Of a stretch of 8,225 nucleotides of DNA, positions 1 through 5,687 are shown one piece after another; position 1 is the first letter of the stretch, and each line of letters begins with the position of its first letter. Source of the stretch: Nitrosopumilales archaeon CG_4_9_14_0_2_um_filter_34_16 (lineage in GTDB: Archaea; Thermoproteota; Nitrososphaeria; Nitrososphaerales; Nitrosopumilaceae); the NCBI GenBank assembly GCA_002788515.1, contig PFRJ01000086.1:1-8225 (forward strand). Reading direction: 5' to 3'. The notes beneath the pieces were generated by a model. The model did no database searches, was not told where the DNA came from, and was given only the letters and a program-made list of their open reading frames with translations. Both the position numbers and the translations under genes were made by a program.

Positions 1-1104
1 AATGTTGACATCAAAATTTCCCTTTGAAATAGAATTGGCAACATCGATCAAATGTTTCAAAGGAGTGGAAACAGTGCTAGAAATCAGATACCCACCAACT
101 ATAGATGCAATCATTCCTAAAATTGAAATTAATAAAATAGAGTTACGTAAATCTACAAACTCTTGAACAATAGACGAACTGTTTTGCTCCACTACAACTA
201 TCCAATCAAATCCTTCAAATGTCCTGTATCCGGTAGATTTGGAATAAGAAATTAACCGAAAGTTATCTTCTTTGTCTTCTAATTCAAAAAAGCCTATGTC
301 TTTACCTTGTGCTATATTTTGAAAATATGAAGTTTGTGAATCAGATAAGAATATTTGTTTGTCCGCGTAGATTGGAAATCCATTTTTATCTAATAATATG
401 ACGCTGCGTCCTGGAACGGAAATTGTAATTACATCAACATCATCTAGAAAATTACTCAGAAGATCATTGAGAGTAATTAATACACGCAAAACACCAATGA
501 AATTTCCATCAACATCGTCTATCCTAAATGAAAAAATAATTGAATAACTATCATATTTTTCATTAAATTCAATGTCGCCAACATATTTTCCCGTATTCTT
601 TGTTATTTGCCACCATTCTTCATCATTGTGAGAATAATCCGATGTACCTGTACCTATGACAACATTTGCTCCATATGCATTTGTTACAAATAATTCTTCT
701 ACAACATCATAATCATACTGATCACGATAAAATTCAATTGTTTGTACAAGTTCATCAGTTAGAATTTCCTCTATTGTATTTCCAAGAAAAGGAGAGGATC
801 GGAAAACTTGTGTTTCCTTGGAATTTAAATACGAATCAATATCTTCTATGTTCTTAAATTGATTATTTGATTCAATTAACGCCGAATGAATAAGACTTAG
901 ATTTGTTAATTCTTGAAAGTCAATAACTCTGTTTTCTATATGCTTATCCAAATCCTGCATAATATTATAAGCAAATCCTTCGTTTCTTGAACCCAATAGA
1001 TTCTTTAGTTCTTGTACACTGAGTTCAAAAGTAACTATTCCAACAATTGTAAACATTAGAGAGACTGTAAATATCACCAGAATTATTAGAAAAGAGATTT
1101 TCAA
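1..1104 (-). CDS. dCache-HAMP membrane sensor, N-terminal part (cut by window edge)
   Basis: Read on the minus strand this is an uninterrupted frame of 368 codons running off the left edge. An N-terminal TM segment (about residues 3-26) is followed by an outside domain of about 295 residues, a second TM segment (about 322-342) and the start of a HAMP linker (STPLKHLIDVANSISKGNF). The ectodomain has double-Cache character: a WW pair at 164-165 after a small-residue loop, then a second subdomain with SVILLDKNGFPIY. Such proteins bind small ligands outside the cell and pass the signal through HAMP to a kinase or methyl-accepting domain; which one lies here is off the window. The chosen start is TTG (codon then KISFLIIL), because the only stop upstream is close, no ATG lies before it, and a TATA-like CTTTATT sits about 24 nt upstream. 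Family assignment is firm, output domain unknown. Confidence 0.85.
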   Translation of the reverse strand, partial: MKISFLIILVIFTVSLMFTIVGIVTFELSVQELKNLLGSRNEGFAYNIMQDLDKHIENRVIDFQELTNLSLIHSALIESNNQFKNIEDIDSYLNSKETQVFRSSPFLGNTIEEILTDELVQTIEFYRDQYDYDVVEELFVTNAYGANVVIGTGTSDYSHNDEEWWQITKNTGKYVGDIEFNEKYDSYSIIFSFRIDDVDGNFIGVLRVLITLNDLLSNFLDDVDVITISVPGRSVILLDKNGFPIYADKQIFLSDSQTSYFQNIAQGKDIGFFELEDKEDNFRLISYSKSTGYRTFEGFDWIVVVEQNSSSIVQEFVDLRNSILLISILGMIASIVGGYLISSTVSTPLKHLIDVANSISKGNFDVNI

Positions 1105-1124
1105 TGCAGATACTAGACAAAATC

Positions 1125-1131
1125 AATAAAG
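1125..1131 (-). promoter_or_regulatory. TATA-like box for the dCache sensor gene
   Basis: CTTTATT on the minus strand is centred about 24 nt upstream of the TTG start, the spacing of a leaderless archaeal transcript. The remaining part of the 120-nt divergent gap up to 1225 holds no other gene that I can see. Confidence 0.45.
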
Positions 1132-1224
1132 TGTGAATTTAAACATTCACCAAATACAATTAGAAAAATAGCATACCACAAATCACAAGGTATTGCCAAA
1201 TAACAAAATGGAGTTATTTATTCC

Positions 1225-1548
1225 ATGAGCACTTTGAAAGGAGAGATTTTCATCAAAAACAATTCAAAAAAAGAATCAAAATTTCCAGTCCAATCCCATA
1301 ACCACATCACAGAATTAATGAATTCTAATGATGAGGCTGACCTTTCAAGGAGCATTTTTTATGCATGTAACGTATGTGAAGGACCATTAATTCCGATAGC
1401 AAATTGTGTATTTTGTAAAAGAGCATCCGTGAGAACTTGTGCCGCTTGTAATGGAATTAGAGAAATTCAACATCATGAACCTTGTAAAATTTTAGTGTCT
1501 TTTGCTAGTACAGTTTTACAAAAATACACTGAGGAGGTGAATGTATGA
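1225..1548 (+). CDS. Cys-rich zinc-binding mini-protein, paralogue A
   Basis: A 107-residue protein with a polar N-terminal 45 residues and a compact metal-binding module: CxxC at 48/51, 61/64 and 72/75, then HH at 83-84 and Cys 87. The eight ligands would suit two zinc ions. The module has the same spacing as the protein at 2226-2474 (C-x2-C-x9-C-x2-C-x7-C-x2-C, then H-x3-C), so the two are paralogues. The spacing resembles treble-clef or RING-like fingers, but I do not recognise a named family; it may bind nucleic acid or protein. GGAG at 1210-1213 serves as ribosome binding site. The stop overlaps the next start as ATGA, and a strong Shine-Dalgarno lies inside its last codons, so the downstream exported protein is probably translationally coupled. 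Function unknown. Confidence 0.85.
   Translation: MSTLKGEIFIKNNSKKESKFPVQSHNHITELMNSNDEADLSRSIFYACNVCEGPLIPIANCVFCKRASVRTCAACNGIREIQHHEPCKILVSFASTVLQKYTEEVNV
1533..1540 (+). promoter_or_regulatory. Full-length Shine-Dalgarno GGAGGTGA
   Basis: GGAGGTGA, a full match to the usual archaeal anti-Shine-Dalgarno, lies 4 nt before the ATG at 1545 and inside the end of the upstream gene. It fixes the start of the exported protein and argues for coupled translation in an otherwise mostly leaderless region. Confidence 0.75.
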
Positions 1549-2027
1549 AAAAACAGATAATCGGGGCTTTTGCATCAGTTCTTGTTATGACAATAGTGAT
1601 GTCATCTATGCAAACAATAGATGCCATATCTTATACTGGACATGATGGTTCTCTAAGCAAAGATTTACAGAAAACATTAGTAAAACCTTATGGCAATAAG
1701 AAAGATTATTGGAGTTATATCGTAATGTTGTGCCCAACAACACACAACATGGCAGTTGCAGAAGTAATTCTAAAATCAGACAGTGATAAAGTCGTACTTG
1801 GAGTCAATAAAGTAGTCAGACAAGGGGAATGTTCCCATTATGGTGCAGTAATGAAAGCAAAAGACGGTAAAACGTTAGGTGCTGAACTAGTTACCAAAGG
1901 AGAAGCAGTAGAGAAAATGATACAAATCCTCAAAGACAGTCAAAATATGTCCAGTATTCAAAGAGATAACATGATGTCAGAATTCATCAGATTGTATATT
2001 GTGACAGGTTTCCTGCCCCGATCATGA
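1545..2027 (+). CDS. Small exported protein of unknown function
   Basis: A 160-residue protein beginning with a classical signal sequence: MKK, a hydrophobic core over residues 5-20, and a likely cleavage near 25-30. The mature part is mixed alpha/beta by eye, with a central strand-rich piece (VAEVILKSDSDKVVLGVNKV) and a helical C-terminus rich in Met and Gln. Two cysteines, C63 and C96, are the only ones and could form a disulfide outside the cell. I do not recognise the family. It overlaps the preceding Cys-rich gene by ATGA, and a paralogue of that gene follows about 200 nt downstream, so the cytoplasmic zinc proteins and this exported protein probably belong to one functional unit. Start choice is secure because of the Shine-Dalgarno. 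Confidence 0.85.
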   Translation: MKKQIIGAFASVLVMTIVMSSMQTIDAISYTGHDGSLSKDLQKTLVKPYGNKKDYWSYIVMLCPTTHNMAVAEVILKSDSDKVVLGVNKVVRQGECSHYGAVMKAKDGKTLGAELVTKGEAVEKMIQILKDSQNMSSIQRDNMMSEFIRLYIVTGFLPRS

Positions 2028-2034
2028 TTTTTTT
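2028..2034 (+). terminator. Oligo-T terminator candidate
   Basis: A run of seven T residues follows directly on the stop codon of the exported-protein gene, as in archaeal T-tract termination. The palindrome at 2042-2061 lies just behind it. Confidence 0.4.
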
Positions 2035-2041
2035 AATTCCT

Positions 2042-2061
2042 TCTTTCTATTAATAGAAAGA
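2042..2061. repeat. Perfect 20-bp palindrome
   Basis: TCTTTCTATT is followed at once by its exact reverse complement, giving a 20-bp palindrome without spacer in the gap 2028-2225. It may be a hairpin that assists termination or 3'-end stability, or a protein-binding site for the downstream gene. There is no second copy in the window that I noticed. The rest of this 198-nt gap holds a possible 29-codon ORF (2144-2233) and the leader of the next gene. Confidence 0.6.
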
Positions 2062-2225
2062 TTATTTGCATATATTTTATGAATTAAATAAGAATAATCT
2101 CACTTGTCGTTTGGAAATTCATTGTTACTTGAACTTCAGAGGCATGCCACATTCAAAAAGTTATCAAATAATATTTGCGTGTCGTACTTGTTTTATGGAA
2201 TTAATTATCTTGGAGGAAACAGCAA

Positions 2226-2474
2226 ATGCCTGATGAATCGTGTAGATGTTGTGGAGGTATGTTACTTGAATTGTTGATTTGTGCTGAATGTAGAGCACCA
2301 ACTCAATTCATTTGTAGAATCTGTGCACACAGAACACTTCCCAGAATACATGATCAGATGTGTTTTAGACCAGACGATATTACAAAACCAAAAATTGTAA
2401 ATAATTTGATCTTAAACCATGATTTTTCTAGAATTGTTTCAGTAACTGAAAGTCTTGTTTATAAAAAATCTTGA
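2226..2474 (+). CDS. Cys-rich zinc-binding mini-protein, paralogue B
   Basis: An 82-residue protein that begins almost at once with the metal module: C6 and C9 (with an extra C8), C19/C22, C30/C33, H42 and C46. The spacing matches the protein at 1225-1548 ligand for ligand, apart from one extra residue before the histidine. The N-terminal 40-residue extension of paralogue A is missing here; the C-terminal 36 residues are unrelated and carry no cysteines. GGAGG at 2212-2216 gives a well-spaced ribosome binding site and fixes the start. Probably a zinc-binding adaptor or regulator in the cytoplasm; no named family is recognised. It stands in the same orientation as the coupled pair upstream but is separated by a T-tract and a palindrome, so it may have its own promoter. 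Confidence 0.85.
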   Translation: MPDESCRCCGGMLLELLICAECRAPTQFICRICAHRTLPRIHDQMCFRPDDITKPKIVNNLILNHDFSRIVSVTESLVYKKS

Positions 2475-2479
2475 TAATT

Positions 2480-2505
2480 ACGCCTGTCTGTGTCCATTTC
2501 TATCC
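2480..2505. repeat. 26-bp diverged repeat, copy 1
   Basis: This stretch matches 7054-7079 in the same orientation at 21 of 26 positions, and all five differences are transitions. On the minus strand it reads GGATAGAAATGGAC and ends in AGGCGT; one frame there gives WDRNGHRQA before a stop. It lies directly behind the stop of paralogue B. Confidence 0.45.
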
Positions 2506-2571
2506 CAAAAATAGTTCAAGAGAATTGAATATGTAACAACTCTTTTGTAATTTAGAGAATAAAAGAAACTA

Positions 2572-2679
2572 GTGACTAAAAAGAAGCAATTTTGTGGTTA
2601 TTGTCCTAAAGACAAATGTCTTTTAGATTGTAAAATACGCAATCCTGAATTTGGAAAAACATACAAATGTGATTGTTAA
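2572..2679 (+). CDS. 35-residue six-cysteine mini-protein
   Basis: A GTG-initiated frame starts with VTKKKQFCGYCPKDKC and ends in YKCDC. Its six cysteines lie at residues 8, 11, 16, 20, 33 and 35, and the N-terminus is Lys-rich. This density of cysteines in such a short frame, with the CxxC and CxC pairs, suggests a zinc or other metal knuckle. An in-frame stop lies three codons before the GTG, so no longer version exists. A weak AT-rich element (TTTTGTAATTTA at 2543-2554) lies at about the distance expected for a leaderless start. It converges with the winged-helix gene on the other strand, 21 nt away. No family is recognised; the reality of the gene rests on composition alone. Confidence 0.5.
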   Translation: MTKKKQFCGYCPKDKCLLDCKIRNPEFGKTYKCDC

Positions 2680-2700
2680 GACAATGACTCTGAATTTCAA

Positions 2701-3342
2701 CTAGTGTTTTTCATGTGTTGCCAATGTACCTATGGCAGTGTTAATTGCAGAAATTTCTGCTACAAACTTGTCATCAGATGAGGTAATGATCACAATGTCT
2801 TCATTTTCAGGCTCTAATGATTCTATTAGATTGTCTCTTATTTTGATTTCATCTGCAAAACATCTCATTTGATCACCTGAGAAAACAAATTCACCGTCTC
2901 TGAAAATCAAAGTTAGGGAATCGCTGGCACCGTAAAGAATTGCAAAATCCCTTTGTTGCATTCCGTTACCAATGTCATCAACATGTTCTCCTTTTAGCAA
3001 AATTACATAATTGTATTTTCCATTAGTTAAGCAACACTTTTTTAGAAACGTTTGTGATGGCATTGCTGTATGAAATTTTTCTGCAAGTTTTTTTCCTTTG
3101 CTTGTAAGAAATGTCCCTGCCTTTATGGATTCTACTAATCCCAACTCTTTTAGATGTGAAATTAATGTTCTAACAGCACCTTCTCCAATTTTGAGTTCTT
3201 GACAAAAACTTGCACGACTAACATACTTTTGATTATACAAATACAAGATTGATTTTAAAACGTGAGGCATGCTAAAAGTTAATGCCGTGCTGTTTCTCTT
3301 TCTTGTAACAACTTTTTGTAATGTCTTGATCTGTTGGTACAT
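2701..3342 (-). CDS. Winged-helix regulator candidate, DUF4443-like, divergent from cbtBA
   Basis: A 213-residue protein with an N-terminal winged helix (about 25-90: recognition region IGEGAVRTLISHLKELGL and a wing ending in FLTSKGKKLAE). The C-terminal domain has the motif GMQQRDFAILYGAS (127-140) followed by a strand-rich stretch (SLTLIFRDGEFVFSG). This arrangement matches my memory of archaeal DUF4443 proteins, which I hold with moderate confidence. A pair C103-C104 and C161 could take part in metal or ligand sensing. A longer reading from 3384 would overlap the promoter of the cobalt genes; the ATG at 3342 is preferred because a TATA box lies 25 nt upstream of it. Its head-to-head position with cbtB and the inverted repeat between them suggest that it controls cobalt uptake and its own expression. 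That role is inference. Confidence 0.8.
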   Translation of the reverse strand: MYQQIKTLQKVVTRKRNSTALTFSMPHVLKSILYLYNQKYVSRASFCQELKIGEGAVRTLISHLKELGLVESIKAGTFLTSKGKKLAEKFHTAMPSQTFLKKCCLTNGKYNYVILLKGEHVDDIGNGMQQRDFAILYGASDSLTLIFRDGEFVFSGDQMRCFADEIKIRDNLIESLEPENEDIVIITSSDDKFVAEISAINTAIGTLATHEKH

Positions 3343-3362
3343 TGATTCTATTTTACGCCTAG

Positions 3363-3372
3363 AATATATAAA
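3363..3372 (-). promoter_or_regulatory. TATA box of the winged-helix gene
   Basis: TTTATATATT on the minus strand is centred about 25 nt upstream of the ATG at 3342, giving a leaderless transcript and supporting that start over the longer reading. Confidence 0.7.
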
Positions 3373-3390
3373 TTGGATGCCCAATCCAAT
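3372..3390. promoter_or_regulatory. Inverted-repeat operator candidate between divergent promoters
   Basis: ATTGGAT, a 5-nt spacer GCCCA, then ATCCAAT forms a perfect 7-bp inverted repeat. It lies exactly between the two opposed TATA boxes (3363-3372 and 3393-3400). A dimeric regulator bound here would block TBP/TFB on both sides. The neighbour at 2701-3342 is the natural candidate; the binding itself is inference. Confidence 0.6.
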
Positions 3391-3392
3391 GG

Positions 3393-3400
3393 TTTAAATA
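3393..3400 (+). promoter_or_regulatory. TATA box of cbtB
   Basis: TTTAAATA is centred about 27 nt upstream of the TTG at 3424. This indicates a leaderless cbtB transcript, leaving no room for a cobalamin riboswitch. Confidence 0.6.
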
Positions 3401-3423
3401 AATTCAATAAATCTGGCAACATA

Positions 3424-3639
3424 TTGTCACAGTCAAAAGGAATTACAATAACCCAATCTAAAATTCCAATCTTTGCAATAGCAATCCTTGCAATAGTTTT
3501 TGCAGTTGGTTTGTTTGTTGTAGGGTATGATCAAGGACATATCTTCAGTGTTGTATTGGGGGAGCAAGCATACGAGGATCTTTACATTCATGAATTAACA
3601 CACGATATGCGACATGCCGCAGGTTTTCCTTGCCATTAA
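3424..3639 (+). CDS. cbtB: CbtB, small subunit of the cobalt transporter
   Basis: A 71-residue membrane protein with one TM helix (about 14-34) and the CbtB C-terminal signature HELTHDMRHAAGFPCH, rich in His (56, 60, 64, 71) and ending with Cys-His. In the family this tail is thought to bind cobalt and hand it to CbtA; cobalt is the precursor of cobalamin, which ammonia-oxidising archaea make themselves. The TTG start was chosen from the TATA spacing and because it gives the usual family length. An alternative TTG at 3373 would add 17 residues and run through the operator and TATA box, which is unlikely. cbtA follows after 10 nt, so the two are one operon. Identification is strong; only the start is open. 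Confidence 0.9.
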   Translation: MSQSKGITITQSKIPIFAIAILAIVFAVGLFVVGYDQGHIFSVVLGEQAYEDLYIHELTHDMRHAAGFPCH

Positions 3640-3649
3640 GTGATGAATA

Positions 3650-4381
3650 ATGAAAACAATAATTTTTCTAGCAATAGTGTTGGTTTCAGGTGCACTAGCT
3701 GGAACTATTCATGGCATAGCTAATCTTGCAATAGTGGAGCCGTATCTTGACCAAGCAATAGGAATTGAAAATCAAAATTTGTTTGCATCAGGTGAAGAAG
3801 AAGACACTCCTAGATTTTGGGTAGAGTATGATGCTTATCGTGATTGGCAAAAAGGTGGACAGGTTTTAGCTGGTGCTATTTTAGGCACTTCTATTGGTGC
3901 ATTATTTGGAATTGTTTACGCGTTATCAAGACATGTATTGCCGCAAGGAAATGATTTGAAAAAAACATTTACTCTTGCAGGAGTAATGTGGTTAACATTA
4001 TTTTTTATTCCGTTCTTGAAGTATCCTGCAAATCCTCCTACTGTAGGTGATCCTGAAACTGTGGTGTTAAGGGCAATACTATACCTATCATTTATTGCAA
4101 TCTCTGGATTTGGTACCGTAGGTTTCTACCAAATTTACAAACGCCTAAGGCAAAACACCAAGATTTTGGCATTTGCAGGTTATGCTGCATTTATTGGAAC
4201 AGTCTTTGTATTGATGCCTCCAAACCCTGATGAGATATCTGCTCCAATGGATTTGGTAAACGGATTCAGAGTAATGTCTGTAGTTGCAGTAAGCGTTTTC
4301 TGGGTATCAATTGCCATGATTTTAGGGGGGCTGTGGCACAAGTTCAGACCAGATGCTGAAAATCCAGATGTTCGGAACTAA
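3650..4381 (+). CDS. cbtA: CbtA, membrane subunit of the cobalt transporter
   Basis: A 243-residue integral membrane protein with about five to six hydrophobic segments (near 5-25, 72-92, 107-122, 140-160, 173-190, 208-228). The hallmark CbtA motif FLKYPANPPTVGDPET lies at 122-137. An acidic stretch (GEEEDTPRFWVEYD) lies outside between the first two helices. Together with CbtB it forms the predicted secondary cobalt transporter seen beside cobalamin genes in bacteria and archaea. It starts 10 nt behind cbtB without an obvious Shine-Dalgarno and is probably read from the same transcript. The length is complete, and no key motif is missing. Substrate preference for cobalt is known from family context, not visible in the sequence itself. 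Confidence 0.93.
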   Translation: MKTIIFLAIVLVSGALAGTIHGIANLAIVEPYLDQAIGIENQNLFASGEEEDTPRFWVEYDAYRDWQKGGQVLAGAILGTSIGALFGIVYALSRHVLPQGNDLKKTFTLAGVMWLTLFFIPFLKYPANPPTVGDPETVVLRAILYLSFIAISGFGTVGFYQIYKRLRQNTKILAFAGYAAFIGTVFVLMPPNPDEISAPMDLVNGFRVMSVVAVSVFWVSIAMILGGLWHKFRPDAENPDVRN

Positions 4382-4440
4382 ATTTACTCATTAGAAAAAA
4401 CAAGTAAAAATTCCAAGACACGGTGTTTGACTAGGAATAA

Positions 4441-4450
4441 TTTTAAAAAT
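4441..4450 (+). promoter_or_regulatory. TATA box of the SRP54 M-domain-like gene
   Basis: TTTTAAAAAT is centred about 25 nt before the GTG at 4471. This is evidence that the small frame downstream is an expressed, leaderless gene rather than a silent fragment. Confidence 0.6.
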
Positions 4451-4470
4451 AATGACTCGTAGATAATATA

Positions 4471-4638
4471 GTGTACGATAAGACTCGTTATTTAGCAATA
4501 ATTCAAAGCATGACTGAAAATGAGAGAGGACATTTGGAATCATTAGATTCATCAAAAATAAAAAGAATTGTAAGAGGTTCAGGGAGAACTGAGGCAGAAG
4601 TCAAAGCGATGATAAAAGAATTTTGTGATAAAAAATGA
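4471..4638 (+). CDS. Stand-alone SRP54 M-domain-like RNA-binding mini-protein
   Basis: A 55-residue frame from GTG. Residues 9-52 read like the C-terminal part of the SRP54/Ffh M domain: AIIQSMTENER, then SSKIKRIVRGSGRTEAEV and a last helix KAMIKEF. In SRP54 the corresponding SRxxRIAxGSG turn and its two helices bind helix 8 of 7S RNA. The GSG and the basic residues before it are kept. The NG GTPase domain and the signal-peptide-binding groove of the M domain are absent. An in-frame stop lies six codons before the GTG, and no coding remains of an SRP54 gene surround it. The opposite-strand frame over the same bases has no recognisable features and is taken as a shadow. It could be a functional RNA-binding peptide or the expressed remnant of a duplicated SRP54 gene; the aligned promoter favours the first. 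Start at ATG 4510 would cut the first helix. Confidence 0.7.
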   Translation: MYDKTRYLAIIQSMTENERGHLESLDSSKIKRIVRGSGRTEAEVKAMIKEFCDKK

Positions 4639-4693
4639 TTCATAACAAAATATCTATACATACATCCTAGATGTTGAACTCTAAAGTAGAACA

Positions 4694-4700
4694 CTTTATG
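4694..4700 (+). promoter_or_regulatory. TATA-like box of the cupredoxin gene
   Basis: CTTTATG is centred about 28 nt before the ATG at 4725. The same heptamer stands before the exported-protein gene at 5999 on the other strand. Confidence 0.45.
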
Positions 4701-4724
4701 ACATCATATCTGTAGAAAAAAGAA

Positions 4725-5483
4725 ATGAGGATTGCACTTTTCATAATAATTCTAATTGCTACGGTTGTTGCATCTAGTGCTACCACATACATGCTTGTAC
4801 CTGTAAAATACACTGCTTCATTCTATCCAAAATGGCTTCAAGATAATATGGATGCTGCTCAGAATATCCGAGATTCGTCAATCCCAATTATTGGAGTAGA
4901 TGTAGATGAAAAAATAGGTGTTCTGACAATATACATGACTGATGAAAACTCAGAAAAATATGTGCAGAAAATAGACGATTTGATTGATGTTCCATTTGAT
5001 ATATTGTCTGAAACTCAATCAAGGGAATTACGGTGCTTGGAAACCTACAAAAGCATCAGAGAAGTTCCAAGAACTCACAATGCTGTCACTGATGAATTAC
5101 ACATAATAAAACATCAACAATATCTTGTTGGTCAATATGTAGATCTAAAGTGTCCTGGTTTTTCAGATCTTGAATCCATGAAAAAGAACTTGAAGGGTTA
5201 CTCTCTTGTCATAATTCCACAACGTGCATCTGTTGAGGGAGGTCAACGTTTGAACCCTCAAGAAATCACAGTTGTGCTTGGAATAAACAACACTGTAACT
5301 TGGATTAATGAAGATGATGTTGTCCACACATTTGGCAGTGATGATAAAAATTATCCGTGGTGGACTGAACTTATGAGACCGGATGAATCATCATCTGTGA
5401 CATTTAACAACACTGGAATCTTTAGTTATCATGGGATGTCTGGTTCTTGGGCAACTGGAAAAGTAATTGTTTTGGATGAATAG
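4725..5483 (+). CDS. Membrane-anchored cupredoxin-fold protein without type 1 copper ligands
   Basis: A 252-residue protein with an N-terminal hydrophobic segment (about 3-24, signal anchor), a middle region of about 130 residues of unknown fold, and a C-terminal cupredoxin domain (about 165-252: ITVVLGINNTVTWINEDD, then VVHTFGS, then GKVIVLDE). Aligned without gaps to the amicyanin-type ligand loop Y-H-C-T-P-H-P-F-M-R-G-K-V, the sequence reads Y-H-G-M-S-G-S-W-A-T-G-K-V. The ligands Cys, His and Met are thus Gly 237, Gly 240 and Ala 243, and only His 201 is kept. A normal blue-copper electron-transfer role is therefore improbable; a structural or sensing role, or an altered site using H236 and M238, is possible. 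C104 and C143 in the middle domain may pair. It acts outside the membrane. A 53-residue membrane peptide follows after 3 nt. Confidence 0.85.
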   Translation: MRIALFIIILIATVVASSATTYMLVPVKYTASFYPKWLQDNMDAAQNIRDSSIPIIGVDVDEKIGVLTIYMTDENSEKYVQKIDDLIDVPFDILSETQSRELRCLETYKSIREVPRTHNAVTDELHIIKHQQYLVGQYVDLKCPGFSDLESMKKNLKGYSLVIIPQRASVEGGQRLNPQEITVVLGINNTVTWINEDDVVHTFGSDDKNYPWWTELMRPDESSSVTFNNTGIFSYHGMSGSWATGKVIVLDE

Positions 5484-5486
5484 AAA

Positions 5487-5648
5487 ATGAAAACTAGACT
5501 TTTAATAATTATTGTAATTGCTATCTTGGCAGTTGTTATTTCGCTAAATTTCGCTTTGACATTGTCTCCGTTTGGATCAGAACATTGTCCTGGATTGGAA
5601 CTACGTAAATCTTTAGGATTGGAGAATCCTACTGCTGCGTGTCTTTAG
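5487..5648 (+). CDS. 53-residue single-span membrane peptide
   Basis: The frame starts with MKTRLLIIIVIAILAVVISL, a strong hydrophobic helix after a short basic N-terminus. The roughly 30 residues that follow contain two cysteines (C34 in HCPG, C52 in AACL) and are probably outside the cell. It begins 3 nt behind the cupredoxin stop, so the two are surely co-transcribed. The anchor resembles that of the upstream protein in composition, and the Cys pair could bind metal or form a disulfide with it. No family is recognised. Confidence 0.65.
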   Translation: MKTRLLIIIVIAILAVVISLNFALTLSPFGSEHCPGLELRKSLGLENPTAACL

Positions 5649-5687
5649 ATTCATCTGTTAAAATAAAAATAGAAAGAGAATGTGATG

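Noticed and set aside
666..857. Plus-strand frame of 63 codons
   Set aside because: Antisense to the dCache ectodomain; His/Leu-rich composition typical of a shadow frame.
3343..3384. N-terminal extension of the winged-helix gene from 3384
   Set aside because: It overlaps its own TATA box and the divergent promoter region; the ATG at 3342 has the right spacing.
3373..3423. N-terminal extension of CbtB from TTG at 3373
   Set aside because: It would translate through the operator and the TATA box, and CbtB proteins are normally about 60-75 residues.
3391..3423. Cobalamin riboswitch upstream of cbtB
   Set aside because: The gap between TATA box and start leaves no room for a leader RNA, and no B12-box-like sequence is visible.
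4503..4694. Minus-strand frame of 63 codons
   Set aside because: It lies over the SRP54 M-domain-like gene; the plus frame has a recognisable motif and promoter, this one has neither.
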